A stretch of 27,477 nt of DNA from a virus. Below, in pieces: positions 1 through 6,101 of the stretch. Below the pieces are notes generated by a model. That model was not told the origin of the DNA, searched no databases, and saw only the letters and a list, made by a program, of their open reading frames with translations. The translations under genes and the position numbers were made by a program. How positions within the stretch are numbered: position 1 is the first letter of the stretch; each line of letters starts with the position of its first letter. The stretch spans positions 1 to 27,477 of the IMG/VR virus record IMGVR_UViG_3300031772_007576; one strand, 5' to 3'.

Positions 1-23
1 GCCCGCCGGAGTTATCCAAGGCG

Positions 24-275
24 TCAGAAATGCTTTTGGGCGAAAGCCCGCCCGGAGTGGGTCTTCAGATACCGCTCGAATGCCAGGGCCTTTTCCTTGT
101 CCCGGAAGGCGACGGCAGTTTCGATTCGCCATGGCGCAAACTTTGACGTGTGCGGCACTTTGAGCGAGTTGTGGGCCTTCAAACGCTCGGGCAAGTTCTC
201 CGTCATGCCCACGTAATAGCGCTCCGGGCGCTGTACGCTTTGGAGCATATAGACATACCAGAAGGCACCGTTCAT
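24..275 (-). CDS. Small GIY-YIG domain nuclease (YhbQ/COG2827-like)
   Basis: An 83-residue protein that is a single GIY-YIG nuclease domain. The first motif strand is WYVY at residues 6-9 and the second is YYVG at 20-23. Arg31, the His35-Asn36 pair and Glu67 (in FERYLK) sit where the family has its catalytic and metal-binding residues. Stand-alone copies of this size are common in bacteria and are usually called putative endonucleases; their biological substrate is mostly unknown. The start at 275 is preferred because GGGAG lies just upstream. A longer in-frame start at 395 would add about 40 residues of arginine- and serine-rich sequence read from the repeat-rich spacer, which looks non-coding. 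It has no close partner gene: the next gene, the Pycsar effector, ends 435 bp away. The family call is secure; a role in defence is only suggested by position. Confidence 0.85.
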   Translation of the reverse strand: MNGAFWYVYMLQSVQRPERYYVGMTENLPERLKAHNSLKVPHTSKFAPWRIETAVAFRDKEKALAFERYLKTHSGRAFAQKHF

Positions 276-710
276 AGCGCTCCCTTTTGATTGCCTTCCG
301 TCTTCGCCCTGCGGGCTTCGCCGTGACAAGGGCTTGCCAAGGCGTCCGACTTCGCTCCGCTGCGCCGTGACAAGTAGTTCGCCGCAGCTACCCATGCGAA
401 CAGAGCCCGGCTTCGCCCGCGGACGGGCTTCGCCGTGGCAGTCTTCCCCTGCGGGTTCGCCTTGTCAAGCCGAACAGACCGGCTTGCCAAGGCGAAGTTC
501 GCCGCGGCCTTGGCCGCGGCGAACGAAGACTGGAGGCGGTGTAACTGGCAGCGAAACAATTTACATTTGCGAGTCCCGTCGTTTTACCCTTGTTTCATAG
601 GGCGAAATGCATGTCCGCCGAAAACCTAGAAAGTTCGATCCCCACCGCCCTGATGACTGTAATCAAAACATTAGCGCGATATCCCGGGGCTTCTGTTGCT
701 TCATCGCCAG
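276..710. repeat. Gene-free spacer with short GC-rich direct and inverted repeats
   Basis: About 435 bp with no convincing gene. Short words recur: GGGCTTCGCCGTG at 313-325 and 425-437, and CTTGCCAAGGCG at 333-344 and 483-494. Variants of TTCGCCG occur throughout. Open frames cross the spacer on both strands, but they encode Arg/Ser/Ala-rich sequence with no recognisable domain and no convincing ribosome binding site. From about 600 to 710 the composition becomes ordinary, and no T-tailed terminator is obvious after the Pycsar effector gene. Confidence 0.6.
498..523. repeat. Perfect 12-bp-arm inverted repeat (hairpin)
   Basis: TTCGCCGCGGCC at 498-509 pairs exactly with GGCCGCGGCGAA at 512-523 around a 2-nt centre (TT). 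The stem is very GC-rich. No T-run follows on either strand, so it does not look like a standard intrinsic terminator. It fits a repetitive extragenic palindrome better, and it lies among the direct repeats of the same spacer. Confidence 0.7.
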
Positions 711-1373
711 CTAAGGCACAACGTCCTTCAGCAGGACCGCCGCCGCCCCTGACGCCGCACCGACGAGCGCGACCCAGATGCTCAGGGCCACCCAGAAGTA
801 CTTGCGTTTGCACACTCCGGCCAGCGTGAACAGGTGGGCGGACAAGTGCTCGGCCATGCCGTCAACGCTCTGGGCCCGGAATGCCGACCAGAAGTCGGAT
901 GCGGACCTGAACCCTCGAATGCTGTTCCAGAACACAAAGCCCTGAGACTGATCGTTTGTGAGGCGCGGCTTGATCGCCCAGACAGCCAGGGCGACCGTGG
1001 CCGCGAGAAGGGCAAATGAGGACGTAGCGAGCCAGTCCAACCAGTGCCATTGGCTAGGCCACTTGCCGAGAACACCGACGTGGAGCTTCGCCGCGTACAT
1101 GGCGGCTATGATCCCGGATGCGAGGACAACAACCACGCCGGCCTTGGTGTCAGAAAACCGGATGTACTCATTCAGGTAATTGTGGGTGTTCCAGAGGAAA
1201 TCAGCGGCCTTGTCAGCATCGGCCGTGCTCGCACCCGCCATAGTCTGGGCCGATGCTTGTGCGGGCTCGGTTGTGCCCCGCGGCAGGGCCTCGACAAGTG
1301 GTCGGAGTGGAGCCGCCAGTGTTTGGCTCTCGGGTTGACCTTCGTCGTACTTGGGGATCTGTTCGGTTGTCAT
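711..1373 (-). CDS. Pycsar-type transmembrane effector (PycTM / DUF5706-like)
   Basis: A 220-residue membrane protein. Residues 1-50 are a low-complexity, Pro/Ala/Thr-rich lead. A soluble helix with the signature NEYIRFSDTKAG (68-79) runs into the first membrane segment (about 79-97). Two more segments lie at about 116-134 and 193-215, with a GFVFWNSIRGF motif at 145-155 between them. This layout matches the Pycsar effector family (Pfam DUF5706), in which a cyclic nucleotide made on phage infection is thought to trigger membrane damage and abortive infection. The start at 1373 has AGGAA upstream and lies 8 bp after the stop of the adjacent cyclase gene, so the genes are one operon with the effector last, next to its expected signal source. 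The family call rests on the motif and membrane layout read by eye; no profile search was run. Confidence 0.82.
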   Translation of the reverse strand: MTTEQIPKYDEGQPESQTLAAPLRPLVEALPRGTTEPAQASAQTMAGASTADADKAADFLWNTHNYLNEYIRFSDTKAGVVVVLASGIIAAMYAAKLHVGVLGKWPSQWHWLDWLATSSFALLAATVALAVWAIKPRLTNDQSQGFVFWNSIRGFRSASDFWSAFRAQSVDGMAEHLSAHLFTLAGVCKRKYFWVALSIWVALVGAASGAAAVLLKDVVP

Positions 1374-1381
1374 GTTCTTCC

Positions 1382-2179
1382 TCACGATGTCGGCTGCGCG
1401 AGCCGGTAATTGAGACGCCATGCCGGATACGGCGCCCCATTGGACTTGTACTCGAAACCCGTAGGCACAGGGACTTGCGCACACCAGGCGCCCCAGCCCG
1501 CGGGAAGGCGACGGTGGACCTCGTTCCCGACGCAGATGCCACCGTCCGGGATCAGCCGCATGATCTTGCAGGCGATGTTCGCCGGCGTGCCGATTGCCAC
1601 AAACGAGTTGAGACCACCCGGCACGCCAACCTTGCCTATCGTCACCTCGCCGAAGTTGATTCCAACGCGGAAGGCTATCTGGCGGAACCCTTGCTGGACA
1701 AGCCAAGGCCCTATGAGTTTCTCGTTGACGTAGTACATCACGACGGCCGATTCAACGGCCTGGCGCACAGCGGCTTTGTCGTCCGTGGAGTCGGCCCCAA
1801 AGTAGGCCATGAGCCCGTCACCTGTGTTCTTCTCGAATAATCCGCCGAAGTCCCTCACGATGTTCATCATCTCGGCCATGAAGACGTTCATCACCCGCAG
1901 CACCGTGACCTGCTCCGCGTGATCGGAACTCGGCCAGGAAGAAAAGTTGCAGATATCGAGAAACAGGATGGCGAGCATATAATGCTTGCCGCTGCCGATG
2001 GCGACCTGCTCAAGTTTAGGTGGAGTTCGCCCCTGTGGCAGGTCGGTGGTGCGGTCGTACAGGTTCTCGATGCGCGTGTTGGCCCGCTCAATGATCTGGT
2101 TCACATAGGCCTGGGTCCATTTGCGGGGATGCTCGGCCAGTATCATCCTCAGTATTTCGGCTTGCGATAGAGTCGTCAT
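1382..2179 (-). CDS. Class III nucleotide cyclase of a Pycsar-like cassette (cyclase A)
   Basis: A 265-residue class III nucleotidyl cyclase without transmembrane or receiver domains. The first metal-binding Asp is D75 in FLDICNFS and the second is D121 in KNTGDGLMAYFG. Lys117 sits four residues before D121, where purine cyclases carry a base-contacting lysine. N201 in the GTPANIACK segment matches the transition-state Asn, but the usual Arg four residues later is Lys205. The catalytic core therefore looks active. It would make a cyclic nucleotide (cCMP or cUMP in characterised Pycsar systems) that activates the neighbouring membrane effector. The start at 2179 overlaps the stop of the preceding cyclase as ATGA, giving translational coupling, with AAGGA just upstream. 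A longer frame to 2293 only reads into that neighbour. The product base cannot be deduced safely from sequence alone. Confidence 0.85.
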   Translation of the reverse strand: MTTLSQAEILRMILAEHPRKWTQAYVNQIIERANTRIENLYDRTTDLPQGRTPPKLEQVAIGSGKHYMLAILFLDICNFSSWPSSDHAEQVTVLRVMNVFMAEMMNIVRDFGGLFEKNTGDGLMAYFGADSTDDKAAVRQAVESAVVMYYVNEKLIGPWLVQQGFRQIAFRVGINFGEVTIGKVGVPGGLNSFVAIGTPANIACKIMRLIPDGGICVGNEVHRRLPAGWGAWCAQVPVPTGFEYKSNGAPYPAWRLNYRLAQPTS

Positions 2180-2937
2180 GATCCTTCTCCAAGCATGCGC
2201 CAAGGAAAAACCACCGCGTGGCCGGGCGGCGACCCGTAGGTGGGTTTCAGTCGGGTCATGCCACCCGGGCCGCTCGGGTAGGAGCCAAGGCACGCAGGCG
2301 ATATCACGACAGATCCATCGGCCTGGTCACACAATTTGGAGGCCGTGTTGACCGCGTCACCGTAGGCCGTGACCTCGTGGGCATCGTCGAGGCCGATCCT
2401 CGTGATGACGATCTCGCCCTGGTCGACGCCCACGCCGATGCGGACACCGGCCGGGAGTTCAAAACGGGCGAGCAGCGGGTTCACGACGTCGGCCACCGCT
2501 TCGAGCATGGTCTGGCCACAGACTGCGGCCCCTTGAACGGCTTCGCCCTTGCTTCGGCCGGCCGGATTCGTCGCGTACTCGTCGATGCCGAACGCGGCGA
2601 ACAACCCGTCCCCGCGAAAGCCGACGATGTAGCCTCCCGCGTCGTTGACCAGCAGCGCCATGGCGGGAAGCAGCGCGTGCATGGTCACGAACGTCGCCCT
2701 TGCGCCGACCGCCTTCGCCCTGGCCGTGGAGTCCCGCATGTCCATGAAGAGGACTGCCGCCCATGCCTTCTCGGCGGACGTCAGCCGCAAGCGGGCATAC
2801 CTGGGGATGTCGGTGATCATCCCCTTGGCGGCGGCATACTTGCGGACGTTCTCGACCAGACTAATCTCGTCCGCCGTTTCCAACGCCTGTTGTAGATTCG
2901 CCACAACTACTGCTGCTACCTGGGCCTTCGTCGCCAT
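2176..2937 (-). CDS. Second, divergent class III nucleotide cyclase (cyclase B)
   Basis: A 253-residue cyclase with both metal aspartates: D66 in LFMDMRDST and D110 in GFRGDGLFAAFG. The Asn of the third motif is N197 in AYGDAVNTASK, and Lys201 replaces the usual Arg. Unlike its neighbour it has Gly106 where cyclase A has Lys117, and the sequence before the second Asp is different, so the two are not a recent duplication. A helical segment (1-57) precedes the catalytic domain. The start at 2937 is chosen for AGAAGGA about 6 bp upstream; the longer frame to 3405 runs into the IS21 end. It is the first intact gene of the three-gene Pycsar-like operon. It could form a heterodimer with cyclase A, make a different nucleotide, or be the main synthase with the other as regulator. 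Confidence 0.83.
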   Translation of the reverse strand: MATKAQVAAVVVANLQQALETADEISLVENVRKYAAAKGMITDIPRYARLRLTSAEKAWAAVLFMDMRDSTARAKAVGARATFVTMHALLPAMALLVNDAGGYIVGFRGDGLFAAFGIDEYATNPAGRSKGEAVQGAAVCGQTMLEAVADVVNPLLARFELPAGVRIGVGVDQGEIVITRIGLDDAHEVTAYGDAVNTASKLCDQADGSVVISPACLGSYPSGPGGMTRLKPTYGSPPGHAVVFPWRMLGEGS

Positions 2938-2956
2938 GTCAATCCTTCTCCGTAAG

Positions 2957-3163
2957 TTACGGGACTTGGCCATGGGTACGCGCAGCCACGCCGCTGGTCG
3001 ACCATGGGCCTGACACGGGAGGTCCACCCCAGGATGCAGAGTTGCACAGTTCGCCCTGCTTCTGCAGCTCTTCTGGCTGCGTTGGAGGGGAACCTCCATA
3101 TGTAAATAATGCCCAGCTGAAATGGTCCGCCATGCAGCCGCCGTAGGACTGCTTCTTCTTCTC
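2957..3163 (-). pseudogene. Possible 3' part of the small gene split by IS21, plus leader of the Pycsar cassette
   Basis: Joining the gene fragment that starts at 6090 to this side, after removing the IS and one copy of CTTCTC, gives a continuous 90-codon frame. It ends with TAA at 2957-2959, 19 bp before the cyclase B start. The first 24 residues look like a good amphipathic helix. The rest is rich in Trp, Cys, Gly and Pro and looks less like a folded protein, so part of this stretch may instead be leader DNA. It contains an AT-rich patch (about 3098-3111, ATATGTAAATAAT on the plus strand) that could hold a minus-strand promoter for the cyclases, and a short hairpin GGAGG/CCTCC at 3084-3097. 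Confidence 0.3.
3158..3163. repeat. IS21 target-site duplication, left copy (CTTCTC)
   Basis: CTTCTC at 3158-3163 directly abuts the left IS terminus and is repeated exactly at 6019-6024 after the right terminus. Six bp lies within the 4-8 bp expected for IS21-family insertions, so the ends are defined to the base and the insertion was simple. Confidence 0.85.
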
Positions 3164-3214
3164 TGTCGGCGGGCGGGCAAAACCGGCCAGGGCTGGGCAG
3201 GTGAAAACCGGCCA
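3164..3214 (+). repeat. IS21 left end: terminal inverted repeat with two binding repeats
   Basis: The end starts TGTCGGCGGGCGGG. The core AAAACCGGCCA appears at the ends of 3171-3189 and 3195-3214, spaced about one helical turn by two. The arrangement mirrors the right end (5967-6018). Such multiple end repeats are typical IstA binding sites. Confidence 0.8.
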
Positions 3215-3285
3215 TCTGAGGAAAGGTCGTCATCAATCGGTACTCTCTTTCCTTTCCCCGTATGGGGCAAGGAAGGAGCGGCTGG

Positions 3286-5130
3286 ATGGCGAACGATCTC
3301 AAGATGGACAAGGTTTTCTCGATACTTACGTTGCACAAGGCTGGCTGGTCGGACCGCCAGATCGCACGAGAGCTGGGCATTCACCGCGAGACGGTAGCCC
3401 GGCATCTGCGACTGGCTGGGGTGGGGCCTGCCTGTCCGGCAGGGTCAAAACCGGCCACAAACCCGCCCACCGGGTCGGATGGGGTGCCCAACCTGCCCAC
3501 CGGCTCTGCGAGCGAACCAAACCCGGCCAGTAACCTGCCCACCGGGTCCGCGGGTTCTTCGGGCGGGCCCTGGAACACATCCGGGGTCCAGCCTTGGACG
3601 GAAGATGGATTTATCGCTTTACTGCCAACGGCAGCAGACGATAGCCTGAGCAACGCCGTCGCGGAGGATAGGGCTCTGCTGGGAAGCAACCCGAGCGCCG
3701 CGGCGGAGCCATACGGCACGGGCGGCCTCGACTCGATCGGGGCCGCCTGCATTCCTCCCGAGTGCGGCAAGTCAGGGCCAATCAGCGACTGCGGGCCGTA
3801 CCATCAGATCATCCTGGCCAAGCTGGATCAGGGCTTGTCGGCCCAGCGGATTCACCAGGACCTGGTCAGCGACCACGGCTTTGGCAGCGGCTATGACAGC
3901 GTCAAGCGGTTCGTGCGGAAGTTGGGAGCGGCGACGCCGCTTCCATTCCGCCGTATGGAGTGCCTGCCAGGCCAGGAGTGCCAGGTGGACTTCGGCACCG
4001 GGGCGCCCATCGTTGGTGCTGACGGACGGCGTTGCAAGAGCCACGTCTTTCGAACTGTGCTGGGCTGCAGCCGCAAGGGCTACAGCGAGGCGGTGCTACG
4101 GCAGACGACGGATGACTTCCTGCTGTGCCTGGAGAACGCCTTTTGGGACTGGGGCGGGGTGCCCAGGATCACGACGATTGACAACCTTAAGGCCGCGGTA
4201 AAGCACCCGGACTGGTACGACCCGGAACTGAATCCCAAGGTCCAGTCGTTCTGTGAGCACTACGGCACGGTGATCATGCCCACTAAGCCCTACACGCCTC
4301 GCCACAAGGGCAAGGTGGAACGCGGCATCGCCTACGTGCAGGACAATGCCCTCAAGGGACGGACGTTCAGCAGCCTGGCCGAAGAGAACCGCCACCTCCA
4401 GCAGTGGGAATCCACTGTCGCCGACACCCGCATTCACGGTACGACGCGCAGGCAGGTAGGCAGGATGTTCCAGGACGCGGACAAGCCGGCGCTGCTGCCC
4501 TTGCCGGCGGGCAGGTTCCCGTTCTTCCACGAGGGTCAGCGTCGGGTGAACCGCGACGGGCACATCGAGGTGGCAAAGGCGTACTACTCTGTGCCGCCGG
4601 AGTACCTGGGCCGGACGCTGTGGGTCCGCTGGGATGGGCGCTTGGTACGGGTCTACAACAAGCGGCTGGAGCAGATCGCCGTCCATGCCCAGCGCCAGCC
4701 TGGCCAGTTCAGCACGCAGGGGCCGCACATCGACGCCCGCAAGATCTCCGGCATAGAGAGGGGAACGGGCTGGCTGCTGCGGAAGGCGGGCATGATCGGT
4801 GATAACGCCGAGAAGTGGGCGGCTGAGATGCTGGTGGATCGCGGCATAGCCGGCCTGCGAGTGCTGCAGGGCCTGATCCACCTGGCCAATCGGCATGACA
4901 GCGACAGCATCGACCGGGCATGCCGAATCGCACTGACGCATCGGGCCTTCCGCCTGCGCAGCGTACGGGAGCTCATCAAACGTGGCGGATGCGAGCAGGA
5001 GCAGTTCGAGTTCCTGGCCGAACACGAGATTATCCGCAACATGTCGGACTATGGGCACATCGTGCGGGCATCCATTCTTCAGGATCCCGCGGCCCTTGAA
5101 CCCCTGGAACCTGCCCAAGGCAGGCAATGA
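3286..5130 (+). CDS. istA: IS21-family transposase IstA
   Basis: A 614-residue DDE transposase. The N-terminus has a helix-turn-helix (WSDRQIARELGIHRETVARHL region, about residues 18-40). A proline- and glycine-rich linker follows, built on repeats of LPTGS/PTGSA (about 55-95). The catalytic core has D235 (QVDFG), D299 (TIDNLKAAV) and E345 (HKGKVERG). IstA binds the IS ends and performs strand transfer with IstB. The start at 3286 is chosen for AGGAG 7-8 bp upstream; 3262 is an alternative that adds eight residues. The stop is 10 bp before istB. At 614 residues it is longer than most IstA proteins, mainly because of the low-complexity linker, part of whose DNA copies the IS terminal repeat (3438-3457). 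Confidence 0.93.
   Translation: MANDLKMDKVFSILTLHKAGWSDRQIARELGIHRETVARHLRLAGVGPACPAGSKPATNPPTGSDGVPNLPTGSASEPNPASNLPTGSAGSSGGPWNTSGVQPWTEDGFIALLPTAADDSLSNAVAEDRALLGSNPSAAAEPYGTGGLDSIGAACIPPECGKSGPISDCGPYHQIILAKLDQGLSAQRIHQDLVSDHGFGSGYDSVKRFVRKLGAATPLPFRRMECLPGQECQVDFGTGAPIVGADGRRCKSHVFRTVLGCSRKGYSEAVLRQTTDDFLLCLENAFWDWGGVPRITTIDNLKAAVKHPDWYDPELNPKVQSFCEHYGTVIMPTKPYTPRHKGKVERGIAYVQDNALKGRTFSSLAEENRHLQQWESTVADTRIHGTTRRQVGRMFQDADKPALLPLPAGRFPFFHEGQRRVNRDGHIEVAKAYYSVPPEYLGRTLWVRWDGRLVRVYNKRLEQIAVHAQRQPGQFSTQGPHIDARKISGIERGTGWLLRKAGMIGDNAEKWAAEMLVDRGIAGLRVLQGLIHLANRHDSDSIDRACRIALTHRAFRLRSVRELIKRGGCEQEQFEFLAEHEIIRNMSDYGHIVRASILQDPAALEPLEPAQGRQ
3438..3457 (+). repeat. Extra copy of the IS21 end repeat inside istA
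   Basis: GGGTCAAAACCGGCCA within this interval matches the core of both IS ends, including the variant GGGTCAAAACCGGCCA obtained by reversing 5967-5986. Here it encodes part of the istA linker. It may be a third internal transposase-binding site. Confidence 0.6.
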
Positions 5131-5140
5131 AAGGAATGTC

Positions 5141-5935
5141 ATGAACGAATCGTTACAGAGCGCGTTGAAGAAGTTGCGGCTGTCAGGCATGAGCCAGACA
5201 CTGGAGGTCCGATTGCAGGAGGCCGCCGGCAATCGGCTCAGCCATGCTGAGTTCCTGGAGCTGGTGCTTCAGGACGAGCTGGCCATCCGCTCGGATCGGC
5301 TGGTGGGCCGCCGCGTGAAGTCCGCGGCGTTCCGCGAGCAGAAGACGCTCGAGGACTTCGACTGGCATTTTAACCCGTCGATCAAGAAGAAGCAGGTCTT
5401 CGACCTTGCCACATGCCAGTTCATTCACCAGGGCAAGGATGTGCTGCTGCTTGGCCCGCCCGGCACGGGCAAGAGCCACCTGGCCCAGGCCATCGGCTAC
5501 CAGGCGATCAAGGCGGGTCTGCTGGTGCTGTACCGGTCGATCTTCGACGTGGTGCGGGACTTCCTGCACGACGAGGCCTTCGACGGCCAGGAGAAGGTCC
5601 TGGCCCGCTACCTCAAGCCGGACTTGTTGATAATCGACGACATGGGCATTAAGCAGTTGCCCAAGCGGTCCGGGGAGTATCTCTTCGAGATCATCATGCG
5701 GCGGTACGAGACGAAATCGACGATGATGACCTCGAACAGGCCGCTGGAGGACTGGGGCAAGCTGATCGGCGACGTGCCCAGTGCCACGGCGATCCTGGAC
5801 CGGTTCCTGCATCATGCCGAGATCATCACGATCACCGGCCGCAGCTACCGGCTGAAGGACCACCCAGCCCCGGAACCCCCGACGAAGCCCCGCTCTGGCA
5901 AGCAATCTGCCGCGGAAGAAGCTTGCCAGGAATAA
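5141..5935 (+). CDS. istB: IS21-family helper ATPase IstB
   Basis: A 264-residue AAA+ ATPase of the DnaC/IstB type. An N-terminal helical region (1-90, with the MNESLQSALKKLRLSGM opening typical of IstB) precedes the ATPase core. Walker A is GPPGTGKSH at residues 105-113 and Walker B is LLIIDDMG near 163-170. A sensor region (MMTSNRPLEDW) follows, then the GRSYRLKD box near the C-terminus. IstB forms ATP-dependent oligomers that select and bend target DNA for IstA. The start at 5141 follows AAGGA with a short spacer, 10 bp after the istA stop, so the two are co-transcribed. The gene appears intact. Confidence 0.95.
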   Translation: MNESLQSALKKLRLSGMSQTLEVRLQEAAGNRLSHAEFLELVLQDELAIRSDRLVGRRVKSAAFREQKTLEDFDWHFNPSIKKKQVFDLATCQFIHQGKDVLLLGPPGTGKSHLAQAIGYQAIKAGLLVLYRSIFDVVRDFLHDEAFDGQEKVLARYLKPDLLIIDDMGIKQLPKRSGEYLFEIIMRRYETKSTMMTSNRPLEDWGKLIGDVPSATAILDRFLHHAEIITITGRSYRLKDHPAPEPPTKPRSGKQSAAEEACQE

Positions 5936-5966
5936 CCCCAGTGAGGTATAGATCAACAACAACTAC

Positions 5967-6018
5967 TGGCCGGTTTTGACCCGCCCACTACTGGCCGGTT
6001 TTAACCCGCCCGGCGACA
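5967..6018 (-). repeat. IS21 right end: terminal inverted repeat with two binding repeats
   Basis: Two near-identical repeats, TGGCCGGTTTTGACCCGCCC at 5967-5986 and the same with TTTTAACCC at 5992-6011, precede the terminal CGGCGACA. They are inverted relative to the left-end repeats. The next 6 bp (6019-6024) is the second copy of the CTTCTC target duplication. Confidence 0.85.
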
Positions 6019-6090
6019 CTTCTCGGCCTCAACTTCTTCCAGCAGCATCTCGAACGCTGACGACACGTTGGTGGGGTTGTTCTCGATCAT
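6001..6090 (-). pseudogene. 5' end of a small operon gene truncated by IS21
   Basis: An ATG at 6090 lies 11 bp after the helicase stop and has AAGGA about 9 bp upstream, as expected for the next gene of the operon. It encodes 24 native residues (opening MIENNPTNVSSAFEMLLEEV) predicted to form an amphipathic acidic helix. The frame then enters the IS right end, adds five IS-encoded residues and stops at 6001-6003. The target duplication shows the gene was open before insertion. Virtual removal of the IS gives a 90-codon frame ending at 2957. I do not recognise the family. Being last in a methyltransferase-sigma-helicase operon suggests a small accessory subunit, now lost or shortened here. Confidence 0.6.
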
Positions 6091-6101
6091 GGCGTTTGTC
6101 C

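Larger units (their letters stand above)
3164..6018 (+). mobile_element. Complete IS21-family insertion sequence (istA-istB), 2855 bp
   Basis: The element carries the two diagnostic IS21 genes in one operon, istA (DDE transposase) and istB (AAA+ helper ATPase). Its ends are imperfect inverted repeats beginning TGTCG(G/C)CGGGCGGG. Each end has two tandem transposase-binding-type repeats with the core AAAACCGGCCA: 3171-3189 and 3195-3214 on the left, 5967-5986 and 5992-6011 (inverted) on the right. A 6-bp CTTCTC duplication flanks the element. Both genes are open and keep their catalytic motifs, so it may still be mobile. It lies on the opposite strand to the defence genes, between the methyltransferase operon and the Pycsar cassette. 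Confidence 0.93.

Noticed and set aside
276-600. Open frames on both strands through the repeat-rich spacer, including a long N-terminal extension of the GIY-YIG protein
   Set aside because: They read repeated GC-rich words as Arg/Ser/Ala-rich sequence, lack good ribosome binding sites and match no recognisable domain.
276-710. A CRISPR array
   Set aside because: Repeats are short and irregularly spaced, with no uniform repeat-spacer units, and no cas gene is present in the window.
4096-5232. A 378-codon minus-strand frame across istA
   Set aside because: It is antisense to the DDE transposase with all catalytic residues in place and has no independent support.
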